From Vulcanimicrobiota bacterium (GTDB lineage: Bacteria; Vulcanimicrobiota; Vulcanimicrobiia; Vulcanimicrobiales; Vulcanimicrobiaceae), in contig PMSI01000001.1 of the NCBI GenBank assembly GCA_003168375.1, forward strand, positions 1,550,001 to 1,614,000: a DNA stretch of 64,000 nucleotides, in the 5' to 3' direction. How positions within the stretch are numbered: the stretch's first letter is position 1; each line of letters opens with the position of its first letter. This document shows positions 27,159-35,301 of this stretch, piece by piece. Both the position numbers and the translations under genes were made by a program. The notes below the pieces were generated by a model. That model worked only from the letters and a program-made list of their open reading frames with translations. It did no database searches and had not been told where the DNA came from.

Positions 27159-28478
27159 ATGAGAAAGCCGATCATCCCCCGATCGTTTACCGCCCTGGTC
27201 GTCGTCGGACTGCTGGCGGGTGTCGCTGCATGCAGCGGCGGGATCGGTTCCTATGTTCCGTCGGGTGGTGAACGGTCTACCGAATCCGGTCGCGCGCTGC
27301 CCGGAGGCTCGCCGACGCCGACGCCGATGCCGGGCGAAACGCCGGCGCCGCCGCCACATCATCACATTCTCTCGGGACGCGCGCTCCCCGGGCAGCCGAC
27401 GCCGACGCCGACGCCGACGCAGGCGCCGCTCGTCACCTCCGTGCTGTGCACCGCAGGCGTCGGCGCGAACTGCCACGTGCTCCAGAACACCGCGCTCGCG
27501 CCGCTGCTCGATGCGCTGGGAATCCTCATCCCCGGCTACCATCCGGCCGACCTGCGCAGTGCATACGGTCTCTCGCCGCTGCCGCTTCTCAGCGGTCTCC
27601 TCGGCGGCGGTTCGACGGCGCCGAACGGGCCGACGATCGCGATCGTCAACGCATTCGACGATCCCAACGCCGAGCACGATCTCGGCGTTTACCGGAATCG
27701 CATGGGCCTGCCGCCGTGCACGAGCGCGAACGGCTGCTTCAAGAAGCTCAACGCAGCCCTACAGAAGGGCCCGTATCCGTTGTCGAACCGCGGATGGACC
27801 GCCGAGACGTCGCTCGATCTCGCGATGGCGTCGGCCGCGTGTCCGACCTGCCGTATCGCGCTGATCGAAGCCGCCGACGACAACCTCGAATCGTTGGCCG
27901 CGATCGTCGACAAGCTGGCGCAGCCAGGTTCCGCGATCGCGCCGGCTGCGATCAGCAACAGCTGGGGTGCACCGGAGACGAGCGACGTCACCGAGCTGGA
28001 ACACTCCTTCGCACATCCCGGCGTGCCGATCGTCGCGAGCGCCGGTGACGACGGGCGCGTCGAGTTCCCGGCGTCGTCGTCGAACGTGGTCTCGGTCGCC
28101 GGCACGACGCTCTCGCGGGGGTTGCTCTCGGGCTGGAGCGAGACCCCGTGGACCCCGTCGGGGACCGGCTGCAGCGGATACTTCGTCGCCGGCTCCTGGC
28201 AGCACACGAGCTGCGGCAAGCGCAGCGTCGCGGACGTCTCGGTCGTCGCCGACCTGAACCCCGGGATCGCGGTCTACGACTCGGCCGCCGGCGGCTGGGT
28301 CGTGTACGGCGGGACGAGCGCGGGCGCGCCGTTCATCGCCGGCCTCTTCGCAGCGGCACACGACTATCCGTCGAACGGCGTCGGTGCGGCACCGGTGTAC
28401 GCAAAGGCGTCGCATCTGAAGGCGCTTGCGGGCTCGACCATCTCGCTCGGTTCACCGAGCGGATTGGGGGCGTTCTAA
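27159..28478 (+). CDS. S53 (sedolisin-like) protease lipoprotein, cassette 1
   Basis: 439 residues. Signal peptide with lipobox ending at C25 (GVAAC), two SGRALPG motifs around Pro-Thr repeats (about 44-90), then the catalytic domain opening at LRSAYGLSP. The sedolisin set is complete: E216 and D220 (AETSLD), oxyanion D297 (SAGDDG), Ser387 in GGTSAGAP. The long propeptide of classical sedolisins is missing. Ends GSPSGLGAF, as its paralogue does. Probably anchored to the outer surface; acid-active if like the family. Confidence 0.88.
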   Translation: MRKPIIPRSFTALVVVGLLAGVAACSGGIGSYVPSGGERSTESGRALPGGSPTPTPMPGETPAPPPHHHILSGRALPGQPTPTPTPTQAPLVTSVLCTAGVGANCHVLQNTALAPLLDALGILIPGYHPADLRSAYGLSPLPLLSGLLGGGSTAPNGPTIAIVNAFDDPNAEHDLGVYRNRMGLPPCTSANGCFKKLNAALQKGPYPLSNRGWTAETSLDLAMASAACPTCRIALIEAADDNLESLAAIVDKLAQPGSAIAPAAISNSWGAPETSDVTELEHSFAHPGVPIVASAGDDGRVEFPASSSNVVSVAGTTLSRGLLSGWSETPWTPSGTGCSGYFVAGSWQHTSCGKRSVADVSVVADLNPGIAVYDSAAGGWVVYGGTSAGAPFIAGLFAAAHDYPSNGVGAAPVYAKASHLKALAGSTISLGSPSGLGAF

Positions 28479-28522
28479 ACGCAGGTGACGCACCGGCTGG
28501 TGGGCAAGTGGCGCCGGTCCCC

Positions 28523-28597
28523 GGCGCCATAGTCTATCGGTTAGGACGCCGCCCTTTCAAGGCGGAGAGACGGGTTCGACCCCCGTTGGCGCTACCA
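28523..28597 (+). tRNA. tRNA-Glu (UUC), island attachment gene
   Basis: Acceptor GGCGCCA pairs with TGGCGCT (one GU); D arm, anticodon stem CCGCC/GGCGG with loop CTTTCAA (UUC), T arm ACGGG/CCCGT. CCA is encoded (28595-28597). The last 16 bases, CCCGTTGGCGCTACCA, recur at 31686 and 41687, making this tRNA the likely integration site for the following island. Confidence 0.94.
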
Positions 28598-28608
28598 ACA
28601 CAATGCTC

Positions 28609-28648
28609 ACTCCCAAATTCGTCCGAACAACCCGGTGGATTTGGGAGT
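28609..28648. terminator. Inverted repeat after tRNA-Glu
   Basis: Perfect 10-bp stem ACTCCCAAAT/ATTTGGGAGT around a 20-base loop that itself holds TTCG-TC-CGAA. No T run, so factor-independent termination is doubtful; it may instead be a recombination or processing structure next to the attachment site. Confidence 0.45.
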
Positions 28649-28682
28649 AGAGCGGTGCTCTTGATCCGATGTCGATGCCGCC

Positions 28683-29627
28683 TCATGGCTTCAGCTGGGC
28701 TTCGAAGTAACGCTTTACGAACAATTCGACGGCGCGTTCGGCGACCCACGGCTGGAGATGACGCGCGTCCTCTTCGTATGCCGGCCGGTCGCCGAAATTG
28801 TGTGCGATCGCATCGTACGAAGCGAAATAGTCGACGTTGTGGTGGCGGCGCGCGGCCTCCTCGGCGACGACTTTGAGGACCGCCTTGCTGTAGAGCGACG
28901 CGCGCGCGACATGCGTGGGCTCCATCGTCAAGGCGATCGGCACGGGAGACACCGTAAGGATCACGCGAGCCGTCGGGTTGATCGCGTTCAGGCGTCCGAC
29001 GAAGGCGTCGAGTTCCGCAGCGTTCGCCGCTACGTCGAGGTTTCTGAACGTATGCCGTTTCGGATCGAAGATTCCGCGTCCACGCCCCGGCGGCGTCGGA
29101 AACGCGGCACCGTCGCGAGCGTCACACCACACCTCGGTCAGTCCCATCGTGAAGATGAACACGTCCGTCTCTTCGAACATCCGCCGGACGGCGGCGAGAT
29201 GGACGCGGCGTGCGCGCTCCATTTCCGGAATGGTACTGAAGCCCGCGCGATCGACGAGCGGCCGAAAGGGATCCAACCAGCGGCCGTGCGGTGTCGGCCA
29301 CGCAAGCTCCGCCGGCGTGAAGATTCCCAGCGCTCGTTCGAGCAGTTGTCGCAACTGAAGGGTGGTATAGACGTTCCCGTGACGGGCCGAGAGTGGCTCC
29401 GCGCCCGGTTCGTACACCGGGTAGTGCAAGCCGGATGCCGCGAGATACGTCGCCAAGCGGTTCGCGAAACAGCTGCCGGCCGATGCGACGGATGCTGTGC
29501 GCGCAAACTGAAATTTCACCGGCCCTTGCAGATCGATGGCCGCGCGATCGGGTACATCGTTCACGGCGAGGTTCCAGTTCTGACGCGGCTCTACCGAATC
29601 GTACGGAGACCGCAAATCGAACGTCAC
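28683..29627 (-). CDS. GSCFA-domain (SGNH-like) protein
   Basis: 314 residues. The name motif GSCFANRLATYL is present, with the catalytic Ser/Cys region near residue 53, FTMGLTEVWCD in the middle and conserved ILTVSPVPI. GSCFA proteins are SGNH-related hydrolases or acyl-esterases in surface-glycan gene clusters. GTG 29627 is chosen because it overlaps the upstream stop as GTGA; a start at 29675 would run 52 bases into that gene. Last of three co-directional genes. Confidence 0.85.
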   Translation of the reverse strand: MTFDLRSPYDSVEPRQNWNLAVNDVPDRAAIDLQGPVKFQFARTASVASAGSCFANRLATYLAASGLHYPVYEPGAEPLSARHGNVYTTLQLRQLLERALGIFTPAELAWPTPHGRWLDPFRPLVDRAGFSTIPEMERARRVHLAAVRRMFEETDVFIFTMGLTEVWCDARDGAAFPTPPGRGRGIFDPKRHTFRNLDVAANAAELDAFVGRLNAINPTARVILTVSPVPIALTMEPTHVARASLYSKAVLKVVAEEAARRHHNVDYFASYDAIAHNFGDRPAYEEDARHLQPWVAERAVELFVKRYFEAQLKP

Positions 29628-30565
29628 TCGACGACGCCTTCCAGAACCGACACCACCTGCCGCGCGACTTCGCACGCCCCTCGAGCGTTATAGTGAACGT
29701 CGTCCCAGGTGAATTCCTGGGGAAGCTCGCCGTCGACGGTGGTTGGTCCGGCAACGTAGCGTGCCGACGTCCGCTGCGCGATCACCCGCATCGCCCGATC
29801 GAGGATCAGCGACACTTTCGGCAGAGCGTTCGGATGGTATTGCCGTAGCGACTTGAGCTGTCCGTAGACGCGCGCGAACCGCTCTCCCGATCTCGGTCGG
29901 GGATACCCGTGAACGAAGATGCGTTCGAAGCCCATCGCTTGGAGCGCTTTGACTCCGAGCGCGAACGGCTCGAGAACGTCGAGCACGCGCTGGAGTACGT
30001 GATCCGGGTGTAGAACCTTCGATGCCGGCTTGCTGCTCAGGTCGTAGCCGCGGGAGACGTCGTCCCAGGCAAGGACGTCGACGTCGGAGCCGAGTTCGTC
30101 CAGCACGCGTATTCCGTCGAAAACGCCGCAGAACAACACGAGCGGAGCGGAGCCGCGCTCGATGTTGCGGCCGTCGGCGTCTGCTTCGAAGTCGCGCCGA
30201 TTGGCGATCCAGGTCGCACCTTCGTCGTACGTGATCGCGGCCTGGTCGGTCGCCAAGATCGTCAGCAACGAGAAATTGAGTCCGCTTTCCGGTGAGTAGA
30301 AATCCGCGCCGTAGAGATTGCGCAAGAAGACCGAGCGCAGCTGAAACACGTTCGACGTGAACGGCGATACGTAAGTACTGTTGCGGAAAATGAGCGTCCG
30401 GCTATCACCGATGAAATAGATCGGCGAGAGCTTGTGAAACTCGTTCGGGAGGGAAGGGGCGGATGCCGCGTACGACTCTGCAGAAATCGCGTTGAGAATT
30501 GCGTCCTCGTCGCACAGTGCCTCCGCGGTCGCGTCAGTCAAGTGAGGACTACCGTTTCGCGACAT
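29624..30565 (-). CDS. SGNH-hydrolase-like protein
   Basis: 313 residues. YFIGDSRTLIF supplies the GDS-type nucleophile block (Ser near residue 54) and TWDDVHYNARG near the C-terminus supplies the Asp-x-x-His pair, so an SGNH esterase or acyltransferase fold is likely. VHGYPRPRSG lies between. It overlaps its upstream neighbour by one base and its downstream GSCFA neighbour by four, giving a tightly coupled operon probably acting on an exported glycan. Confidence 0.7.
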   Translation of the reverse strand: MSRNGSPHLTDATAEALCDEDAILNAISAESYAASAPSLPNEFHKLSPIYFIGDSRTLIFRNSTYVSPFTSNVFQLRSVFLRNLYGADFYSPESGLNFSLLTILATDQAAITYDEGATWIANRRDFEADADGRNIERGSAPLVLFCGVFDGIRVLDELGSDVDVLAWDDVSRGYDLSSKPASKVLHPDHVLQRVLDVLEPFALGVKALQAMGFERIFVHGYPRPRSGERFARVYGQLKSLRQYHPNALPKVSLILDRAMRVIAQRTSARYVAGPTTVDGELPQEFTWDDVHYNARGACEVARQVVSVLEGVVE

Positions 30566-31344
30566 CAGCCGGGCGGGATGTGGAAGACGCGAAAGTTCAA
30601 GACGCGCGGCTGGCCCGGCATCGTCGCACCGCCGCCGTCGGCGTGAAGCTTTATCGCGTACGGAACCGTCGGCGACACCGGAAGGTCGATCGAGATGCGC
30701 CGCCGCGCCTCGACAACGTAGCGTGTCAACTCGTCACCGGTCGCGCCAAGAATTGCGAGCCTGAGCGGTTGTGAGCGCAAGCCCGGCCCGGGCTCGACCT
30801 CGACCTCGAGTGTCTTTGCGCCGGCGTCGGTTACGACAATCTCAGCGTCGTTGTTGACCCAGCGGAACGTGTCGTTGCCGGATTCTTCGAGAAGATACCA
30901 CTCTCCGCGTCCGATCTGAAACCCGGCGACAAACGACACGACGTCGGGGCGCAACGGCTCTGCACGGATGCTGAAAACGCGAAAGTTGAGAATTCGCGGA
31001 TCGTGCGCCGCCGCCGGCCTGTTCTCGTTCTGAACGTGGAAGCGTAGCATATGCAGTTTGGGCCGGCCGGCGGAGAGATACAGCTGAATCGTCTGGCGCC
31101 CGCCGACCGCGGCTTGGGCGATCAGCCGATCGTCTTCATCGAATACTTCGAGGGCGACGGGGAAGGGGAGCGAGTACCCCGCTTCGAGTTCCACGTTCAC
31201 GCGATGCTCGATCCGCTCCACTGCGGGAATGTAAGCAGTCGCATCGTTTGTCACCCAGCGAAAATGGTCGCCGTTGACGAATTCCGCCGGCAGCCAATTG
31301 GGGCCAAGCAACACATCACCGGTCCCAGAAACGATATCGGACAC
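30565..31344 (-). CDS. Two-repeat beta-sandwich protein, glycan-cluster type
   Basis: 259 residues made of two related halves (about 13-127 and 143-257). Each has a W near its start, an FRWV-N-DA block and ends R(I/V)LNFRVF(S/H)I. The repeats suggest a tandem jelly-roll. I know no named function; similar modules accompany glycan-modifying enzymes. GTG start with GGAAAC before it. First gene of the three-gene operon. Confidence 0.65.
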   Translation of the reverse strand: MSDIVSGTGDVLLGPNWLPAEFVNGDHFRWVTNDATAYIPAVERIEHRVNVELEAGYSLPFPVALEVFDEDDRLIAQAAVGGRQTIQLYLSAGRPKLHMLRFHVQNENRPAAAHDPRILNFRVFSIRAEPLRPDVVSFVAGFQIGRGEWYLLEESGNDTFRWVNNDAEIVVTDAGAKTLEVEVEPGPGLRSQPLRLAILGATGDELTRYVVEARRRISIDLPVSPTVPYAIKLHADGGGATMPGQPRVLNFRVFHIPPG

Positions 31345-31667
31345 GTTTCCGGCGCTTCGGCGCTCTTATGCATCGGCCTTCGCAAACGCGACCGCCGCCC
31401 CCGGCACCGAATATGCGCGCCGCCGCGTCAGCGGCGGCCGCGCGGTTTCGAAAACGTTCGGAATAGCGCGATGTCGCCTATGAAGATGGCCGCGTCAAGA
31501 TAACCCCAGGCAAGCCGGGTGCCCAGCCGTCGATGCGACTCCATGACCTGACTCCGGCTCTTGAAGCCGCGGTCCGGGGTCACTGAATGGTCACAGACTG
31601 AGGCGTGCTCAGGCCCGTCACAGCTCACCCAGCGCACGGAAACGGACGGGTTTGGCCCAGCTGGACG
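31345..31667. other. Intergenic arm region of the island junction
   Basis: No convincing gene. Contains two GGTCAC sites (31578-31583 and 31589-31594) that recur, in nearly the same 21-base context, at 41579-41595 beside the second repeat. They look like integrase or excisionase arm sites. A minus-strand open stretch (31428-31637) has no start or family that I can support. Confidence 0.45.
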
Positions 31668-31702
31668 CCCGCAACGGCTTCAATTCCCGTTGGCGCTACC
31701 AG
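31668..31702 (+). repeat. Island direct repeat, copy 1 (tRNA-Glu 3' end)
   Basis: A 35-base block identical to 41669-41703, 10,001 bases away. Its last part contains CCCGTTGGCGCTACCA, the 3' end of tRNA-Glu (28582-28597). It is the left attachment scar of the 10-kb element and the right scar of the 3-kb segment starting at the tRNA. Confidence 0.85.
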
Positions 31703-31704
31703 TG

Positions 31705-31730
31705 AAAACGCCCTGAAATAGGGGCGTTTT
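31705..31730. terminator. Bidirectional terminator after repeat copy 1
   Basis: AAAACGCCC/GGGCGTTTT, a 9-bp stem with an 8-base loop and T-rich flank, so it can act on both strands. Two more GGTCAC sites follow at 31750-31755 and 31762-31767. Confidence 0.75.
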
Positions 31731-32001
31731 CTTCGTTTTCGATCCTGGTGGTCACCGAATTGGTCACGAACGAGCGCGTACGGAAGCACTCCCGGGGGAC
31801 AGCGCCGTGTCGAGGCAGACGGAGGGCGCGTCGGTCCCGCATCAACTCTTGTTTGAGTCCCGTCCGCCGGCACACGCTTTCGACGGTGATCGGCGCGCTC
31901 GATCCGAGCCCCGGGTGATCATAGGGATGACGAGTCATCTATCCGTACGCGCTGGAGCGTCGCGCTTTGCAGCCAAAGTTCGCTTACCCATGTGCCGGAC
32001 A

Positions 32002-32682
32002 TCATGCCGTTCCCGCCGAGCGACAAGTTTCTCGTAGCCGTCGCCCAAAGTCGGTCCAATATGCATAAGTCCTCGTCGGTCGAGACGGATGCATTGTTAG
32101 TGCGCACAGGGTCCCGCCATTCCAGCGAAGGCCATCGGAATCAAAAGGACCACCCGCAATCCGCGAATACTGCATCGTGTACGTCGTTCCATAGAACACG
32201 GCAAACATCGGCGTCGGCATTGCATTTTCAAGTTGACCACGAATCACGTCGATGCGTTTCGACTGATAGCGTTCTCGCTCCCTCGGAGACGACAGGCTCT
32301 TCGACGCAATTGAAGAGAGTTCGATCAGCGCCATATCGCCGTCGGCTCGGCCCAACTTGTCGCGCTGATACTGGTGAGCGTTTTCGTTGCTCCCGGTAAA
32401 TCCAATGAGGATATGAATCAGCGGTTGCCAAGTGCTCTTTTGAATTTGAGGTTTTTCCGCAAAGTGGTGCATTTGCAACGTGGCGGGAACGCGAGCATTC
32501 CACTCGTCCTCATGCCTTTTGGCGTCGATCAGCTTTCCAGCACCGCATGCTTCCCAGGATGTGTAAAGCTCAGGATGGTCGGTGCCGCCCGGCTCCATTC
32601 CGATAAACCAATACGGCGCATTCCAACGGCCATAGCCGAACCAGTTTTTAGCCGCGCGTGACTTTGGGTTATCGTCGTTCAA
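32002..32682 (-). CDS. Hypothetical protein, possible uracil-DNA-glycosylase-like fold
   Basis: 226 residues from a TTG start. NWFGYGRWNAPYWFIGMEPGG near the N-terminus, TWQPLIHILIGF, and a closing ALTMHPSRP resemble in layout the GxEPG and terminal His blocks of uracil-DNA-glycosylase-like proteins, but this is only an impression. Base composition is lower in GC than flanking chromosome. It is the first gene of the 10-kb island. Confidence 0.5.
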   Translation of the reverse strand: MNDDNPKSRAAKNWFGYGRWNAPYWFIGMEPGGTDHPELYTSWEACGAGKLIDAKRHEDEWNARVPATLQMHHFAEKPQIQKSTWQPLIHILIGFTGSNENAHQYQRDKLGRADGDMALIELSSIASKSLSSPRERERYQSKRIDVIRGQLENAMPTPMFAVFYGTTYTMQYSRIAGGPFDSDGLRWNGGTLCALTMHPSRPTRTYAYWTDFGRRLRETCRSAGTA

Positions 32683-32803
32683 GTGCCACCGCGTCGGTAG
32701 GTTCTAATGGCCTCCAAACGACCTTGGGGGGCCTCAGATCCACCGCCTAATTTAGCCGACAATTGCGCCAGGCCTATCTGGGCCCCCAAAGGGGGTCAGG
32801 ACA

Positions 32804-32853
32804 GGAGTTCAGCCCCGCCACCTCCACCACGTCCAAGCCCGCTATGGCGGGCT
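32804..32853 (+). repeat. tmRNA (ssrA) 3'-end remnant with terminator hairpin
   Basis: 32804-32829 ends in CCGCCACCTCCACCA, closely like the 3' end of many tmRNAs (T arm, acceptor and CCA). The T-arm part is degenerate. A hairpin AGCCCGC/GCGGGCT (32836-32853) follows at the distance expected of an ssrA terminator. No tmRNA body or tag ORF is present, so this is an attachment scar and not a functional gene. Confidence 0.6.
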
Positions 32854-33020
32854 ATCTCTTGGCTAACTTGATTTTGCTGCAGGGCCTATGGCCAATCTGC
32901 CGCCGATAATGCCGCTGTACGGCATAGCCGTCCTGGGAGGTGCCTCTCAACACGCCCACCGGTCAAAGGCTCGAGGCTCGGTGCAACCGCACGGGCCGCC
33001 AGGCTTCATCACGGCCTACG

Positions 33021-33821
33021 ATGGAAACCCACGTGATGCTCTCGCGGTCAGCAGCCGGACGCCTCGGCGAGAGGCTACGGCAAGGAACCAAAGATCCGTC
33101 GGACTTTGCCGAACTCGTAGTCTATTGTCAGCAGGTAAAGCTGGCGACGGCCCAGGTGTTGCCGATTGTTAGGAGCGCGACCGTGGCGACTGCTGTAGAC
33201 CGCTCCGGAAAGTCGTTTCTCTCTATTGTTGAAAAACTTAGACGACAATCAATACGGCTTCCCCAGATACAAGACATCGAAGGGTGCCGCGTTATTGTCG
33301 ACTCGCGGTCGGAGCAGGACGCCCTTTCGCTTCGGTTGCAGGCGTTGTTGGCAGACCCACAGGTTGACGATCGCCGCGCGAACCCCACGCACGGCTACCG
33401 AGCCGTCCATATAGTGCCCCGCATAGGCGGTGAGCGCTATGAGATCCAGATCAGAACGAAGTTGCAGCATGTGTGGGCGCAACTCGTCGAGCTATGGGCC
33501 GAGAAAGTTGACCGCGACCTTAAGTACGGTGGCGGCCCCGAAAGTCTTGCCAAATCTCTTTTTGTCCTTTCGGAGCACATCAATCAGCTCGAATCATGCG
33601 AAGTGATTCTCTTTAATGCGTATACCGGACAGGATATTGATGACGCGGATTTTACGGCGCTTCATGACAGCCTTGTTCCGGGCGACGACTCGGAAACTAT
33701 AGCATCCTGGTTTGAACGGCTCGAGGAACCGGGCATCGTACCTCGGATATCCTCGCTTGTGCTGAAGCTAAAAGATGATGTGCTGCGGCAATTCGACGAA
33801 ATTGATCGAGCGGGCCGATGA
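33021..33821 (+). CDS. RelA/SpoT-domain (p)ppGpp synthetase-like protein
   Basis: 266 residues. Synthetase motifs: QDIEGCRVIV (D85, R90), THGYRAVHIV (Y126, H130) and the catalytic Glu in YEIQIRTKLQHVWAQ (E141). There is no hydrolase, TGS or ACT domain, so it is a small alarmone synthetase or a toxic relative (toxSAS/CapRel type). ATG 33021 is preferred; an upstream GTG at 32940 would add low-complexity residues. It overlaps the next small gene by ATGA, an arrangement like toxin-antitoxin pairs. Confidence 0.85.
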   Translation: METHVMLSRSAAGRLGERLRQGTKDPSDFAELVVYCQQVKLATAQVLPIVRSATVATAVDRSGKSFLSIVEKLRRQSIRLPQIQDIEGCRVIVDSRSEQDALSLRLQALLADPQVDDRRANPTHGYRAVHIVPRIGGERYEIQIRTKLQHVWAQLVELWAEKVDRDLKYGGGPESLAKSLFVLSEHINQLESCEVILFNAYTGQDIDDADFTALHDSLVPGDDSETIASWFERLEEPGIVPRISSLVLKLKDDVLRQFDEIDRAGR

Positions 33822-34084
33822 TATTTGTCATTTCGTATGACCGCAGGTCAGGGCGCGCAGAATGGCTCGCGGAATATCCCGACTCGGAGATGGGCTGCGC
33901 TCAGCAGCATCGCCTTGAGGTTGAACTTGAGGCCCTAGCAGCGAACGAATCGCCCGAAATAGTGGTCCTTAGTGCAGAGAGTAAAGCGCAAGTGCTAAAG
34001 ACCCACGCGAAGTATTTTGGAAGGCAAACGCTGGAAGACAGCCTCAAGGCGAGCCTCCAACAGGCGCGTGAAACGCGGCAATAA
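33818..34084 (+). CDS. Small partner of the alarmone synthetase
   Basis: 88 residues, no known domain. A beta-rich start (MIFVISYDRRSGRAEWLAEYP) and charged helical end. Translationally coupled to the synthetase through ATGA, so it may be its antitoxin or modulator; that is inferred from position only. Confidence 0.6.
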   Translation: MIFVISYDRRSGRAEWLAEYPDSEMGCAQQHRLEVELEALAANESPEIVVLSAESKAQVLKTHAKYFGRQTLEDSLKASLQQARETRQ

Positions 34085-34441
34085 GGATGCACTCAAGCAA
34101 GGCGATCAACGGCGCGCACCCTAAAGGAACCAGGCCGTTCGCGGCAGACGAGTGCAATAGTCGCTCAAACGAAAAGCGTGGGATCGCGCATGCCGCTTCA
34201 TGCCCCGACTGTAACGGCACTTCAACGTCCGTTCAAGAGATGTAACGACGCGCTTAAGACCCCGGGGGATGCCCTGCGGGGGGAAACGGTCGAGGCCCAC
34301 ACACCAGGGCCACAACCATGTTCCCGCACGCCTTCCCGACGGAGCCTCTGAGACCAACCCCTTTGCCCACCCCTACCCAACCCGGTGCCAGGGGTCGGGC
34401 TACACGACCGTTCCGTGACCGCGCGTCCGACGGCCCGGAAG
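34085..34441. other. Gap without a supported gene
   Basis: About 360 bases between the alarmone pair and the TIGR04255 operon. The reading frame of the next gene is open back to 34318 but encodes a Pro/Arg-rich stretch unlike protein, so I treat it as leader. Nothing else recognised. Confidence 0.5.
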
Positions 34442-34473
34442 CGCCACCTCGCCAAAAGCATTGCGAGGTGGCG
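34442..34473 (+). promoter_or_regulatory. Perfect inverted repeat before the TIGR04255 operon
   Basis: CGCCACCTCGC/GCGAGGTGGCG, an 11-bp perfect stem with a 10-base loop. A TATAAC -10-like box lies at 34486-34491, nine bases before the ATG at 34501. The repeat sits where a -35 region would be, so an operator is more likely than a terminator. Confidence 0.5.
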
Positions 34474-34500
34474 GTACAGTTCCGGTATAACTTGACTTTT

Positions 34501-35301
34501 ATGTTAGAAGCGCTGCCCCCGCCGGACGATGCGGTCCTGGCTAGGCCGTCCGCGACAGTCGTCGTGTTCTCGCTCGGAATCGAGGAAGAACGGGATCTGA
34601 AGCCAGCCGATGGCATCGGCTGGCAAAAGGCGCTTGCCCTGCATGGCTACGCGACAGGAACCCTTCAGAAGGTCTTTCAGAGAAACATCAACGTCCAGAC
34701 ATTACTCCTTCAAGGGGTTGCCGCCGCGCCGCCGGCCATCAGTTCGAGAGACGGATGGCAGGCTGGGTATCGTGGTAAGCCATCGCAGGCCGCGCTCTAC
34801 AGAGACGGTGTCACTCTGGAGCGGTTAGAATACCCCGGGTTTACGGAGTTTAAGAAAGAAATTCGTTCAGTCTGTACCGCGCTTCGGGATGTCCTGCATC
34901 CATCGCTTCGTACACGATTGAGTTTACGCTACTCGAATGCGTTGAGTTCAGAGCAGGCAACGACAGCCGAGTTTTGGTCCGACAAAGTCGAGCGGTCGTT
35001 CCTGTCGGTTGCGGCTGATGCGAGGCTACGGCCTTCAATGGCACGGTCGTTTTCTGTTACGGATTTCAATGACGATGAAGTGACCCTTCAGGTTCGATCT
35101 GGCGTGCAGCCAGACGCCGCGATTCCCGGCAATGTGGCTTTCGTATTCGATATTGATCTATCTCACCTCGGCCTAACACCCTTTGACATTGATTCGTCAA
35201 TGGACGACGTGGCTTTGCTAAATCGCTACGCAAGACAAATGTTTCAAGCAATAATCACACCCGACTACTATGCTGAAATGAAGGCTGGCGCCCATGCCTG
35301 A
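34501..35301 (+). CDS. TIGR04255-family protein
   Basis: 266 residues. Landmarks are a Tyr-rich centre (GWQAGYRGKPSQAALYRDG, LEYPGFTEFKKEI), RLSLRYSNAL and the end QMFQAIITPDYYAEMK, which match the layout of the TIGR04255 family found in defence and toxin loci; function unknown. ATG 34501 gives the usual family length. It overlaps the next gene by eight bases. Confidence 0.65.
   Translation: MLEALPPPDDAVLARPSATVVVFSLGIEEERDLKPADGIGWQKALALHGYATGTLQKVFQRNINVQTLLLQGVAAAPPAISSRDGWQAGYRGKPSQAALYRDGVTLERLEYPGFTEFKKEIRSVCTALRDVLHPSLRTRLSLRYSNALSSEQATTAEFWSDKVERSFLSVAADARLRPSMARSFSVTDFNDDEVTLQVRSGVQPDAAIPGNVAFVFDIDLSHLGLTPFDIDSSMDDVALLNRYARQMFQAIITPDYYAEMKAGAHA

Noticed and set aside
27326-27425. 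Pro-Thr codon repeats as a mobile repeat
   Set aside because: They encode the linker of the secreted protease and stay in frame.
31686-31701. Second and third tRNA-Glu genes (also at 41687)
   Set aside because: Only the last 16 bases of the tRNA are present; no D or anticodon arm precedes them.
31625-31873. Minus-strand frame across the attachment repeat
   Set aside because: It only translates the tRNA-derived scar and terminator.
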